Shown here in pieces: positions 45,633 to 55,637 of a stretch of 64,000 bases of DNA (the first letter of the stretch is position 1; each line of letters opens with the position of its first letter). Source of the DNA: Deroplatys truncata. Taxonomy: Eukaryota; Arthropoda; Insecta; Mantodea; Mantidae. A program made the position numbers and the translations under genes. A model generated the notes under the pieces. The model saw nothing but the letters and a program-made list of their open reading frames with translations, searched no databases and was not told the origin of the DNA. The stretch is from assembly GCA_030765065.1 (NCBI GenBank), contig CM060978.1, positions 54,650,421 to 54,714,420 on the forward strand, in the 5' to 3' direction.

Positions 45633-46060
45633 TATTAATGAGAAAACGTATAACTGAGCTAAATATTAATGTACAAAGTTTGGTGCCTAAAAAAATTACT
45701 GTATATCTGAAAAAAGAAACGTATGAGCTTCAACTGTATATGATATTTTAATCAAAATCGTTAGCCATGTATGAAAACATTCTATGTAAAGAATAATTTG
45801 GTTCGGGGAGTGGATTTTCTTGAAAATCTAGGCATCACATCTGTTGGAGGTACAGAACATAAATTTAAAGTTTGGTATTTATGCAACGTTTTGTTTTTGA
45901 GTTACGCTGTTTACAAACATATCGCACACATATCGTTTTCTAAAAATGATTTATTTTGTGGAATTTGTGGACCCTCAAAACATGTATTTCAGGTAAAATC
46001 TCAATATGAAATTTTTGGGTGAATTGCAATATTTCCTCTGCCTAAAAGGTAGAGAAAATA

Positions 46061-46747
46061 AAAATTAATGCCGAACCTTCTTCACATATTCAATGTCAAG
46101 GTTGGAAGAAGTTCTGAACAGAAACATTATGGACGACATGCCTCCAGTAGCCAAAAACTTCAGTGCACAGTGGATAACTACAGTTGGTGTAGTACATAGG
46201 ATTGTTTCATTCTATCTTGGATGATCTTGAACGATTTTGTACAGCATTTTTTCAAGGCATGCAATATGCTTTACAAGCTGTCTTGAATTGTGTGCCATGT
46301 TATGCCTTTGGATGTCCCTGTGTGGTTATTAAGGCTTCTTTGTGCTGGATTTTTCTGGGTTACTGATTTCATTGTGGCAGGCCTCTATTCGTTATAAGTC
46401 TGAGGCAGTCCCCACATTAATCACTAAGTTGTACAATAATGGGAAGGTATTGACTTAAGTAGGGGAGGAAGCGCAAAGCATTATATCCACTGTTGCAGTA
46501 TTTTATGGTATCAGTCCTTCTAGGCCTCCCTAAAATGTGTTCACCCTGCCCTCCCTTGGGTGGCCCTGGCCACAGCTATTTACAATATTGTTGATAGGCA
46601 ATGAAAATTTCATAACCAAATTTTAAGCTTTAGAGAAGAAGCAAATAACTGATTTAAAATTACATATAAAATACTTTTATACAGTTTTTGCTCAATAGTG
46701 CAAGCTTAGTCAATTATGATTACTGGTATATTGCACAATGAAAAATG
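46061..46747. other. Unassigned; short ORF of unknown nature
   Basis: No element ends are seen. From 46093 a plus-strand frame of about 43 codons reads LEEVLNRNIMDDMPPVAKNF and then stops. It could be a gene or pseudogene remnant, but I cannot match it to a family. Confidence 0.35.
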
Positions 46748-47100
46748 TGATGTTACACTCACATGACTTTCTCTACTCTTGTACAAACTATTCTCCGTAT
46801 GCTTCATGTTAATCGAGATGTTAATCTTATTGCTAATTTTCTTGTAGATACAAGGGGAAATGGTGGGCTTTAAGCGTTTAAGAGCTGGTTGCTATGTGGA
46901 GTATTTCATTCTCTTTGCATTACCAGGACAAAACAAAAAAACAAAAACAAAAAAAAGAATAACAAATTCCCATTTGAGAAAATAAGTATTGAAAAATTTA
47001 AGGGAAATAACAAGCAATATCTCGAAAATAGTTCACTCAACAAAAAAAAACTATATGACATAAATTGTGTATTTTAATGCGATCTACATTTTTTGTGTAG

Positions 47101-47960
47101 TGATACGGTAATTTGTATCACAAATTACTTAAATGTAAATAATGATTGTAATATGAATATGTATTTTTATGTGACATTGATTTCAGAGGTTTATTAATTG
47201 TAATTAATATTGGTAAATAATAATATACAGCTTTACTGAAACTGTCAATAATAACGCAATAATGCAGCGATGGGGTGAGTTGTTTATCGTTATTGGGAAC
47301 CAGGAAGTTATGTAATGTTTCGCGCCTTTTCGGTAGAAGCTTCTAGAATATTTCCTAAAGCATATGTATTCGTGGTTTTCATTGGATATTAAAATTGACG
47401 CTAATGTTGGCGCGTTTTATTAGCCAATAGCAGTTCATTTATAATCTTTAGGCGTATCTTGATGTAGGCCTATAAATAGGGTAGGTTCGAGGTAGCTTTC
47501 CTTCAGTTCAACAAAATTCTCAACACACTACACGTCGGTCCTTCAGTTCATCAAAATTTCGTGTACACTACATGTCGTCAGTCAGTCCTTCATTTCGTCA
47601 AGTTACGCGCAGCAGAATTACGAGAATTATTATAAAGTTAATTCTACACAAAGTTGAAATACATAGTTAAAAGTGATAAGTAAGAAGTTATTACAAACAG
47701 TTTCAGTTTGGCGAGTATCCAGATCAATATGTAAAAGTGTTTGTGAACGTGTTCGGCAATAAAAGTTATAAAACCAATTTCTTCATTAAGTATAATTTCT
47801 GGATAAAAGATTCCTTTCCGATTCACACCCTGCAAGAGAAATGTTCGACCTAAACAGCTAGCTGGAGGACACTTAAAATAAATTATTTCAAAACTGATAC
47901 AAATTGCTATGCCAGATGGAGCTACAAACCAAACAAACGAGTGACGTCACAAGATGGCTT
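47101..47960 (+). repeat. 5' LTR (portion matching the 3' LTR)
   Basis: 860 bases nearly identical to 50313-51171. It holds a promoter-like TATAAATAG at 47471-47479 and an AATAAA at 47758-47763, giving the U3-R-U5 order. After CACAAGATGGCTT the two LTRs diverge sharply, so the 3' limit of this LTR is not fixed; by length it would reach about 48080. Confidence 0.85.
47471..47479 (+). promoter_or_regulatory. LTR TATA box
   Basis: TATAAATAG in the 5' LTR, repeated at 50683-50691 in the 3' LTR. It lies about 290 bases upstream of the AATAAA, so transcription starting just downstream would place the poly(A) signal inside R, as in ordinary LTR elements. Confidence 0.7.
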
Positions 47961-47993
47961 CCACTCACATGAAGTCAACACAACCTTAATACC

Positions 47994-48080
47994 GCATCAA
48001 ATTGGCTTCCACAACGTGGTGCTCGAAACTTATACAATATGTTCTCTCATCAAATTGGCACCCAGGACGTGGGGCGAAGT
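47994..48080 (+). promoter_or_regulatory. Candidate primer-binding region, motif present twice
   Basis: CATCAAATTGGCTTCCACAA, then CGTGGTGC, near 47996-48024, and CATCAAATTGGCACCCAGGA, then CGTGGGGC, near 48047-48075. The second resembles the TTGGCRCCCAACGTGGGGC type of tRNA-primed site known in insect LTR elements. A related motif is near 51210-51240 in the 3' LTR. Confidence 0.45.
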
Positions 48081-48412
48081 GACCAGGAAAGGAACACGAT
48101 GACTAGGAATGAAGCAGAGTGACCAGGAAAGGATCAGCATAACCAGGACGTGGAACGAAAGCAGAAGTGACCAAATGATCTACAAGACGCAGATTCCAGA
48201 AACAAAAGGAACGACAGACTACATGGATAATTGGACATCGTGGAAATTCAAGCTACAGGACGATAAAACTACACAGATTCATCGAAGCGACATACAAACC
48301 TAGGAGAGAGGGGCAGAAAAACTGGACATCAAAGTAACAGCAACGGACAGCATCAGTAAGGTTAGAGTATCTTAATTTTTAAAAAAAAAAAAAAAAAAAA
48401 AAGGGTAAATAA

Positions 48413-49582
48413 ATGTTACTGAGGAGTGGTAGGATAAAAAAAACAATGGCTACCAATAATACAGAAGAAATAATTATGGAGGGAGATAATGTAACAGTTA
48501 GTTGTGATTCAATACAGGTTACAGAAAGAAGCCCAGACTTTTTAGGATTTGAGGATGAAAATGTTAGTACAGAAAGTCAGAATAGAATAGCAGGAAATGT
48601 TAATCTTGATACTAGTATGATGATTATGGAAATGCTGAAGAATATGGAAAAGAATAATGAGAAATTAAGGGAAGATCTTAGTAAGAATAATGAGAAATTA
48701 AGGGAAGATCTTAGTAAGAATAATGATAAATTAGAACAAAAACTAACTCAGAATAGTGAGAAATTAGAAAAATTAACTCAGAGTAATGAGAAATTAAGGG
48801 AAGATATGCATAAGAATAATAGGGAATTAAGAGAAGATATTGATAGGAGTTTAGAACAAAAACTAGATCAGAATAATAGGGAATTGAGGGAAGATATTGG
48901 TAAGAGCTTAGAACAAAACAGGAAATCAATTGAAAATATTGGTAGGAGTAAGGAGGTATTAGAGCAAAAAGTAGATCAAAGCAGTGAAGAAATTGAAAAG
49001 AAAGTTATGAAGCTAGATATTAGTATGCCAAAAATGAGAGATGAAAATGAGGAAGTAATAGCAAGTGAGACAGGAGAAATTTCCAAGAAAATGTTAGACA
49101 TGAGCAGGGAAAGAGATAACAAAGAAAGTGAGGTTAATACTAAAAGTGAGGTTAATGTAGAATGTACAGAGTTAGGAAGTCAAATGAGTAGTATTTCAAG
49201 TGAGCTAAGAGAGATGAAAAAGGTTATGAATGTAGATGTAAATCAGGCGCAAGTTAATTTCAGAGGGGAGATATCAGAAATACTGAAAGAATCAGAAATG
49301 CAAAGAAATAAATTGTACCAAGATGTTCAAAATGAAAACTCCAGTCCAGTACAGTTTAGTACAGATTTGTCAGAGTATTCTCAAGTTAAAAAGATAGCAG
49401 ATGAATTGAAAATGAAAGTTGTTAAAAGATGTGTAGTTCAAGAAACTTTAGATTGTTTTCAAATGTTATCATGTGATGAAATTTCAAATGAATACAAGAG
49501 GTTATTCATGAACAACAATTTGAAGGTTAGGTTACGGCTACGAGTAATGTTTAGCCACACACAATTTGATCCAGGAGGGTAA
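48413..49582 (+). CDS. Gag-like coiled-coil protein of the LTR element
   Basis: 389 codons, starting MLLRSGRIKK soon after a 24-base A run. The N-terminus resembles the basic TRSGR-type starts of many insect gag proteins. Residues about 80-200 are a long coiled coil built from an 11-residue unit (KNNEKLREDLS, then variants such as SNEKLREDMH and NNRELREDIG). Another acidic helical region follows (residues 200-300). The C-terminal 70 residues (VKKIADELKMKVVKRCVVQE) are more globular and end in SHTQFDPGG. I see no CCHC zinc knuckle. A structural role in a retrotransposon particle is inferred from position only. It is the sole ORF of this element. Base composition is AT-rich like its surroundings. 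Confidence 0.7.
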   Translation: MLLRSGRIKKTMATNNTEEIIMEGDNVTVSCDSIQVTERSPDFLGFEDENVSTESQNRIAGNVNLDTSMMIMEMLKNMEKNNEKLREDLSKNNEKLREDLSKNNDKLEQKLTQNSEKLEKLTQSNEKLREDMHKNNRELREDIDRSLEQKLDQNNRELREDIGKSLEQNRKSIENIGRSKEVLEQKVDQSSEEIEKKVMKLDISMPKMRDENEEVIASETGEISKKMLDMSRERDNKESEVNTKSEVNVECTELGSQMSSISSELREMKKVMNVDVNQAQVNFRGEISEILKESEMQRNKLYQDVQNENSSPVQFSTDLSEYSQVKKIADELKMKVVKRCVVQETLDCFQMLSCDEISNEYKRLFMNNNLKVRLRLRVMFSHTQFDPGG

Positions 49583-50312
49583 ATAGCAATGAGATGTAAA
49601 GTAAATGCTGGATAGTTAAAGACGACTTGCAGAGAAATGTATTGGAACGTAAGAGGGTTAACTATTTATATATGTCATTTGAAGAGAGAAATAAATTATA
49701 AAAAAAAAAAAAAAATATATAAATAAATTTTTAGTAACTGTAACAACATTTGAAAATTAAGAATGCAAGGATTGAACCTTAATATGATATTAAATTAAAA
49801 GTACGTAAATACAATTCCAAGAACATTGTTAAAATAAAGTACAAAATAACAAAAATGGGTAAAAATAATAATAATAAAAAAAAAAAAACATACAAATACT
49901 TATGTAGCAAACAGAACATGTGAAACATTGTCTAGATTTAAGAGATGTAAATATTTGTATAGAGGGTGAATATTTTAGTAAATATGTTTAAACAATTATA
50001 AAAAAATCTTAAATGTATAAATTTTTGTCAACAACTTAAGAAAGTAAACAATTTGGTAACATTAATTAAATAATTTAGGGAAAGTATTTGCCATAAAAAA
50101 AAAAAATTTTGTGATGTCAGATTAATATCTAAATTAATTAAACCAGAGCCAGTAAGTAGTGGCGAGATAAAACATATGTCGTGTGTTAAATGCGTGTGAA
50201 GTGTTTAGTGAAAGTGATAGCGTGTGTTCCAAGATTTAGGAGACTAAAAACACAATTATAAAATTTCCAAACAAGTTATAAATATTTATAATTATGTTTC
50301 TAGTGGGGCATA

Positions 50313-51294
50313 TGATACGGTAATTTGTATCACAAATTACTTAAATGTAAATAATGATTGTAATATGAATATGTATTTTTATGTGACATTGATTTCAGAG
50401 GTTTATTAATTGTAATTAATATTGGTAAATAATAATATACAGCTTTACTGAAACTGTCAATAATAACGCAATAATGCAGCGATGGGGTGAGTTGTTTATC
50501 GTTATTGGGAACCAAGAAGTTATGTAATGTTTCGCGCCTTTTCGGTAGAAGCTTCTAGAATATTTCCTAAAGCATATGTATTCGTGGTTTTCATTGGATA
50601 TTAAAATTGACGCTAATGTTGGCGCATTTTATTAGCCAATAGCAGTTCATTTATAATCTTTAGGCGTATCTTGATGTAGGCCTATAAATAGGGTAGGTTC
50701 GAGGTAGCTTTCCATCAGTTCAACAAAATTCTCAACACACTACACATCGGTCCTTCCGTTCATCAAAATTTCGTGTACACTACATGTCGTCAGTCAGTCC
50801 TTCATTTCGTCAAGTTACGCGCAGCAGAATTACGAGAATTATTATAAAGTTAATTCTACACAAAGTTGAAATACATAGTTAAAAGTGATAAGTAAGAAGT
50901 TATTACAAACAGTTTCAGTTTGGCGAGTATCCAGATCAATATGTAAAAGTGTTTGTGAACGTGTTCGGCAATAAAAGTTATAAAACCAATTTCTTCATTA
51001 AGTATAATTTCTGGATAAAAGATTCCTTTCCGATTCACACCCTGCAAGAGAAATGTTCGACCTAAACAGCTAGCTGGAGGACACTTAAAATAAATTATTT
51101 CAAAACGGATACAAATTGCTACCCAGATGGAGCTACAAACCAAACAAACGAGTGACGTCACAAGATGGCTTCAACACACGTGATGTAAACAAACATTTTG
51201 TAAGAATCTCATCGCAAATTGCCGCACCAACGGTGGGGTTAACAAAAAACACACATATCACGTAAACAAATACAAACAAGCATCGACCGTTACA
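50313..51294 (+). repeat. 3' LTR
   Basis: 982 bases from TGATACGG to CGTTACA, directly before the GTAG duplication. The TATA box is at 50683-50691 and AATAAA at 50970-50975. The preceding TCTAGTGGGGCATA (50299-50312) may serve as a short purine-rich primer tract. The last 123 bases have no close match in the 5' LTR. Confidence 0.85.
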
Positions 51295-51761
51295 GTAGTA
51301 AAATTTTGTCTATCTCGTATAGTTTACCATTATGCTAAAGTCGTTCACAATGAAGAATACTTTTGGGGACATTCCCAGAAAATTTGATATATACATTTCA
51401 TTTGGCATGAAAATATCTTAAACATATGATATTTTAATCAAAATCGTTAAAGCCATTTTTGAGAAAATTAAAATTTTCGAAAAACGTTCCATGTAAAGGG
51501 TAATCTGGGGTGGGGGGGATTTTCTTGAAAACCTTTGTGTCGCATCTCTTTAAGATACTGGACCTAAATACCAAGTTTGGTGTTTATCCGACTGTTAGTT
51601 TATGAGTTATACTGTTCACAGACACACAGATGGACATGTTTCCAAAAATGCTTTTTTTGGATTCAGGGGCCTCAAAACATGTATTTCCGGTGAAATCTCG
51701 GTATCGAATTTTTGGGTGGAATACAATACTTCCCCTACTTACTATACGTAGTAGAGAAAGT

Positions 51762-52336
51762 AAAAATATATAATATTCGCACCTTTTCTGTAAACATATG
51801 GTTAAAGATTGAAATGTTAAAGGTGCCAAGCAGTTGCTATGTGCTGTTTGATATTCTGTAACATCATTAAAATAACATCATACTGAGAGGAAGAAAATTA
51901 TGTCTAATGATACATACCAAGAGCCTAAACTGTGTTGTTAATACTAACAATGCTACTACTGCTGGCTGAAAATGGATGCACTTTTAATGCTTCTTGATTT
52001 TAAAGAGTAATGGTAACAATCTTCTTAACTGGAAAGTTACAGAATAGCTATGAATATCAGTGTTATTTTAGTCCAATTTTGTTAGCCCCATACAGAGTTT
52101 TGATGTATTACAATGAATTGGACTAGAATTAGTTTTGGTAGTTTTATGAACCACAGTCTCCTTGTTTTACAATCTAAATATGAGCTTTGTTCTTTCACAC
52201 ATCTGAAAACAAAGTAGTTACTATAGAAACTGTGATTTGACAAAAGAAATTACACATTATCACCTAAGATGGAACCAATGACACCTATAGTAAAGCAAGT
52301 AGTTTTCATCAGGTAATTAATTTATTACAATTCCTA
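51762..52336. other. No gene seen
   Basis: AT-rich spacer between the family A copy and the LINE fragment. No domain or repeat end recognised. Confidence 0.4.
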
Positions 52337-54085
52337 ATATTATTTTTGCTATATAGAAGTGAAATATGGGGAGTAGATAGAGGCTGAGAAGTGATAGATA
52401 TGGTACACAGGAGGTTTTGTAGAGAAGTTTTAGGCCTGCCAAATGCTATAGTAAAGGAGTTTGCTCTAATTGAAATGCAGAGAGTGGGGAGAAAAGGGGT
52501 AATAATGGAGAGAGCTCTCAAATATTGGTATAGACTATTAAATTTAGAAGAAAAGAACTTGAGGCAATGTCTGGAATTTCAAGAAAGGAGCTTAAAGAAT
52601 AATGGGTGGAGTCATAGTATACAAACGAACTTGGAAAACAGTGGTCTGGGAGAAATTTGGAGGAGGGAAAATAAAGTCAAGGGTTTTTGGAAAGAAGCTA
52701 GGTGGAGATTTGAAGATATAGAGATACAGAATACATTTAGTAGCATTGGGATAAAAAGTTCCTTGGAATCATACATATTAATAAAAAATCTGATGTGTTA
52801 CACTCACATGACTTTCTCTACTCTTGTACCAACTATTTTTACAAACGCTTATTCTCCATATGCTTATCTTATTGCTAATTTTTGTTGCAGGTGCAAGGGG
52901 AATATGGTAGTATTTAAGCGATAGTGAATCTTTTAAGAGCTGGTTACTATGTGGCGCATTCCATTTTCTTTGTATGTCCAGGACAAAAAAAATGACTAAC
53001 AAATTCCCATTTGAGAAAATAAGTATTGAAAAATTTAAGGAAATAACAAGCAATATCTCGAAAATGGTTCACTCAATAAAAAAAATGTATATGACATAAA
53101 TTGTGTATTTTAACGCAATCTACATTTTTTTTTGTAGTAAAATTTTGTCTATCTCTTATGGTTTACCAGTTATGCAAAAGTCGTTCACAATCAACAATAC
53201 TTTTGGAGATAATTCCCAGAAAATTCGAGATATACATTTTATTTGTCATGAAAATATCTTAAATATATGATAGTTTAATCAAAATCGTTAGAGCCATTTT
53301 TGAGAAAATTAAAATTTTCGAAAAATGTTCCATGTAAGGTAATCTGGGGTGGGGGGATTTTCTTGAAAACCTTCGTGTCGCATCTCTGGAAGATACTGAA
53401 CCTAAATACCAAGTTTGGTGTTTATTCCACTGTTCATTTTTGAGTTATGCTGTTCACAGACACACACACAGAAACACACACGGACATGTTTCCAAAAATG
53501 CTTTTTTTCGATTCAGGGAGTCTCAAAACATGTATTTCCGGTGAAATCTCGGTATCAAATTTTTGGGTGGAATACAATACTTCCCCTACTTACTATACGT
53601 AGTAGAGAAAGTAAAAATGCATGGGCAAGAGAAGAGTATATGGACAACTCAAGGAACAAAGAGAGAGTATAGCTTGGGTATGATGTATGGAGACTAAAAG
53701 GAATGAGAAACGGGTACCCACAGAACCAGTGTCCAATATGGAACATATTGTGTTTGATTGTAAAGGTATACAGCATTGGAGAAAGGAAGGCATAAATAGA
53801 AAATGGCTAAAACTAGACAAAAAAGTAGCCTTAAGCAAGATTTTTAACAAGGATAACAAAAAGGTAGGAGACTTCCTGTCTAAAGTAAAAAAAGAAATGG
53901 TTATGGTCAATAAAAAGAGATGTAAATTATACTTCATCATGAGATGTTAAGATATATTATTAACATTTCTTATGTTATATATAAAGAATGAAATATGGGT
54001 AGAATATGGCAAGATAACAGCCTGGGCTGATGTGTAGCCATATTCTAAGGAAGACTACTAGCACAAATAAATAAATAAAAATATT
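52337..54085 (+). mobile_element. LINE 3' end, split by a family A copy
   Basis: The left part includes the 52391-52924 frame, of which the LINE portion reaches about 52789: VHRRFCREVLGLPNAI, RVGRKGVIMERALKYWYRLL and FWKEARWRFEDIEIQ, the post-RT tail common in insect LINEs. The right part, 53613-54085, continues as AREEYMDNSRNKERV and then MEHIVFDCKGIQHWRKEGI and DFLSKVKKEM, ending in an ATAAATAAATAAA tail near 54063-54080. Several frame changes. The RT domain itself is absent, so this is 5'-truncated. Confidence 0.8.
52790..53612 (+). repeat. Family A repeat, copy A8, with exact ends
   Basis: CTGATGTGTTACACTCACAT to GTAGTAGAGAAAGT, 823 bp. The flanks AAAAAT at 52784-52789 and 53613-53618 form a 6-bp duplication. 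The interrupted LINE frame reads IK-N-AW on either side with one duplication removed. This is the best definition of the family's ends in the window. Confidence 0.85.
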
Positions 54086-55034
54086 ATTTTTCTAAATTCG
54101 GAAAACCTCTCGATGACACAGGTAATATATATGAATACTCGCATGTGTAAGAAAACAACTGCGGGAGAGGGTATATCATTTCTGGTATGTCTTACCTCAG
54201 AAAGGGAATGGAGTCATCTTGTTTAAAGAATTTACTCTTGGTAATAAATTGGCACAATCTAACGAACTCAGCAGCAATGAATGGAGAACCGCAGTAAAAA
54301 TTACTGCTATAATCCGTACAAAACAAGAAGGAATCTAAAGCTAGACAATGAAGTGCCAGCAGGAGCACGGTGTTGGCAGATAGTTTGGGATTGTGACAGA
54401 GAGAGATGACACACAACATGAAGCAAGATATGGCCAGTGTAGCATTCACCCCAATCACTTGGCGCGGAGTCCATCGGGCATGCTTTCATCATTGTTAAAC
54501 ACTTAATTAAAACCACTACACTTTTAACACTAACTTTGAAACTTTAAGCTTATATACAGAATACTTTTGCATGTAAATACACTGTCTAAAAGGTAAATTA
54601 CAAGCAACAAATTAAGAACTGAAGTTGACACGTCTTCACTTCACTAATCTCGAAACTGAACTGCTCTAAGCACTTGCAAACAGACCGAACGTAAACACAA
54701 CACTGCTGATGGTGGTGTACAATAGTCAAGGTCTTTCAGCAATCCTCATAAATATGTGCTTTGACACATAACTAAAGAACCAAACATCCTAGAGACACAG
54801 GTTTTGGACATTTTAGTCCTGCTCAGCTATTATACTATAAATTATGAGTGCTTAACAACTTTTAACAGCACAATTGAAAAGTAGAAACCATAGTCACTGC
54901 GTGGCACTTGAACTAGTGCTATTGGCTGAGTGACTTTCACCAGTGTTATCTAGCTCCGCCTCAGATTCCTTCTCTTTTTGTACAGATAATAATGTCCACT
55001 ACACACAATTCCCATGACACGAGAGTAATTACTA
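54086..55034 (-). other. Unassigned; hydrophobic minus-strand ORF
   Basis: The overlapping minus-strand frames 54192-54458 and 54307-54516 are the only notable content. The first has two hydrophobic stretches (NATLAISCFMLCVISLC and TVLLLALHCLALDSFLFC), a membrane-protein-like pattern. There is a plausible upstream AG, but no conserved motif or second exon that I can tie to it. It may be a lone exon, a pseudogene or chance. Confidence 0.25.
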
Positions 55035-55495
55035 TCAGCATTGCCACATGAAATGGAAACCCTTGGACATGTTTTGGGTGCCTACCCATACAGTGAGACA
55101 GTAAGGAACACCCATCACCTTAAAATTACGTCCCTAATTGTCGAAGCACTGAGAAAACATCATCATACAGTTTATGAAAAAGTTCATGGGTTTCCAATTG
55201 ATGGATTTTGTTACTTGCCATTCCACCATGCTCATCTTCTGGTTTCATTATCGATCCACCAATAAGAGCTGAGTCGTATGAACAACTGGCAGAAGTTCAT
55301 GCAGAAATATGTAGAATACACGAGCTTACAGTTCCATATTACAAGGAGAAATACCATCTCAACTCCATCTAAACAATTGGATTCATGGTCGAAGCTAGAG
55401 GCACAATACCTCGCCAGCTCGTAAACTTCTGTAGGCAATTTGGCATTCATAAAAGCAAGAAATACCGGTTATGGGGGCCAAAGGATCAGTTTTAA
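55035..55495 (+). mobile_element. LINE C-terminal fragment (R2-like tail)
   Basis: 55041-55265 gives METLGHVLGAYPYSETVRN and KHHHTVYEKVHGFP, the zinc-knuckle region and following segment seen at the C-terminus of R2-type and related retrotransposon proteins. After a stop it continues in another frame to about 55460 (EQLAEVHAEICRIHEL, FMVEARGTIPRQLVNFCRQF). Nothing of the RT core is present. Dead fragment. Confidence 0.65.
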
Positions 55496-55637
55496 TTGTA
55501 ACAAATCACCTTTATAACAAATAGCTCTCTCTCGTTTCATACGTTACTTTTAAATTATATTTACATTATATAAATTTCTTTTTTTTTTTGTAAATCATTT
55601 ATAAATAGTTTCATGTAAATTTAAAAATTTATAGGTA

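Larger units (their letters stand above)
43947..45736 (+). mobile_element. Pogo-like repeat X with nested family A and SINE copies
   Basis: Begins CAGTATAATCTCAGTTATAC and ends with the rough complement GAGCTTCAACTG. TA lies on both sides (43945-43946 and 45737-45738). Its own sequence is about 0.67 kb and is also found at 22835-24285. It contains family A copy A10 and a reversed SINE. No transposase is recognisable, so it is a non-autonomous TA-target transposon, most like pogo/Tigger by its CAGT ends. Confidence 0.7.
43665..46060 (+). repeat. Family A repeat, diverged copy A9, split by repeat X
   Basis: The left part 43665-43946 ends GAAAATATCTTAAATA. The right part resumes at 45739 with TATGATATTTTAATCAAAAT and runs to AGAGAAAATA at about 46060. 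The consensus of other copies reads straight across. The gap is filled by repeat X with TA at both sides. The right part keeps an open frame (45771-46022, DFLENL and FLSYAVYKH). Confidence 0.8.
47101..51294 (+). mobile_element. Non-autonomous LTR retrotransposon, gag-like ORF only
   Basis: A 4194-bp element, TGATACGG...CGTTACA, with a 4-bp target duplication GTAG (47097-47100 and 51295-51298). Its long terminal repeats match over 860 bases with only a handful of differences, so insertion was fairly recent. Between them lies one 389-codon coiled-coil ORF followed by about 730 bp of non-coding sequence. No protease, RT, RNase H or integrase is present. It would need proteins from a related element. 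A solo LTR of the same lineage lies at 9906-10860. Confidence 0.9.
46748..51761 (+). repeat. Family A repeat, copy A7, split by an LTR element
   Basis: The left part 46748-47100 starts GTGATGTTACACTCACATGA and stops at TTTTTTGTGTAG. The right part 51295-51761 continues at GTAGTAAAATTTTGTC and ends GTAGTAGAGAAAGT. Other copies read through this point, so the insertion site is known to the base. Confidence 0.9.

Noticed and set aside
46748..51761. CRISPR-like or satellite arrays
   Set aside because: The repeated blocks are two LTRs and two halves of one dispersed repeat; no regular repeat-spacer structure exists in the window.
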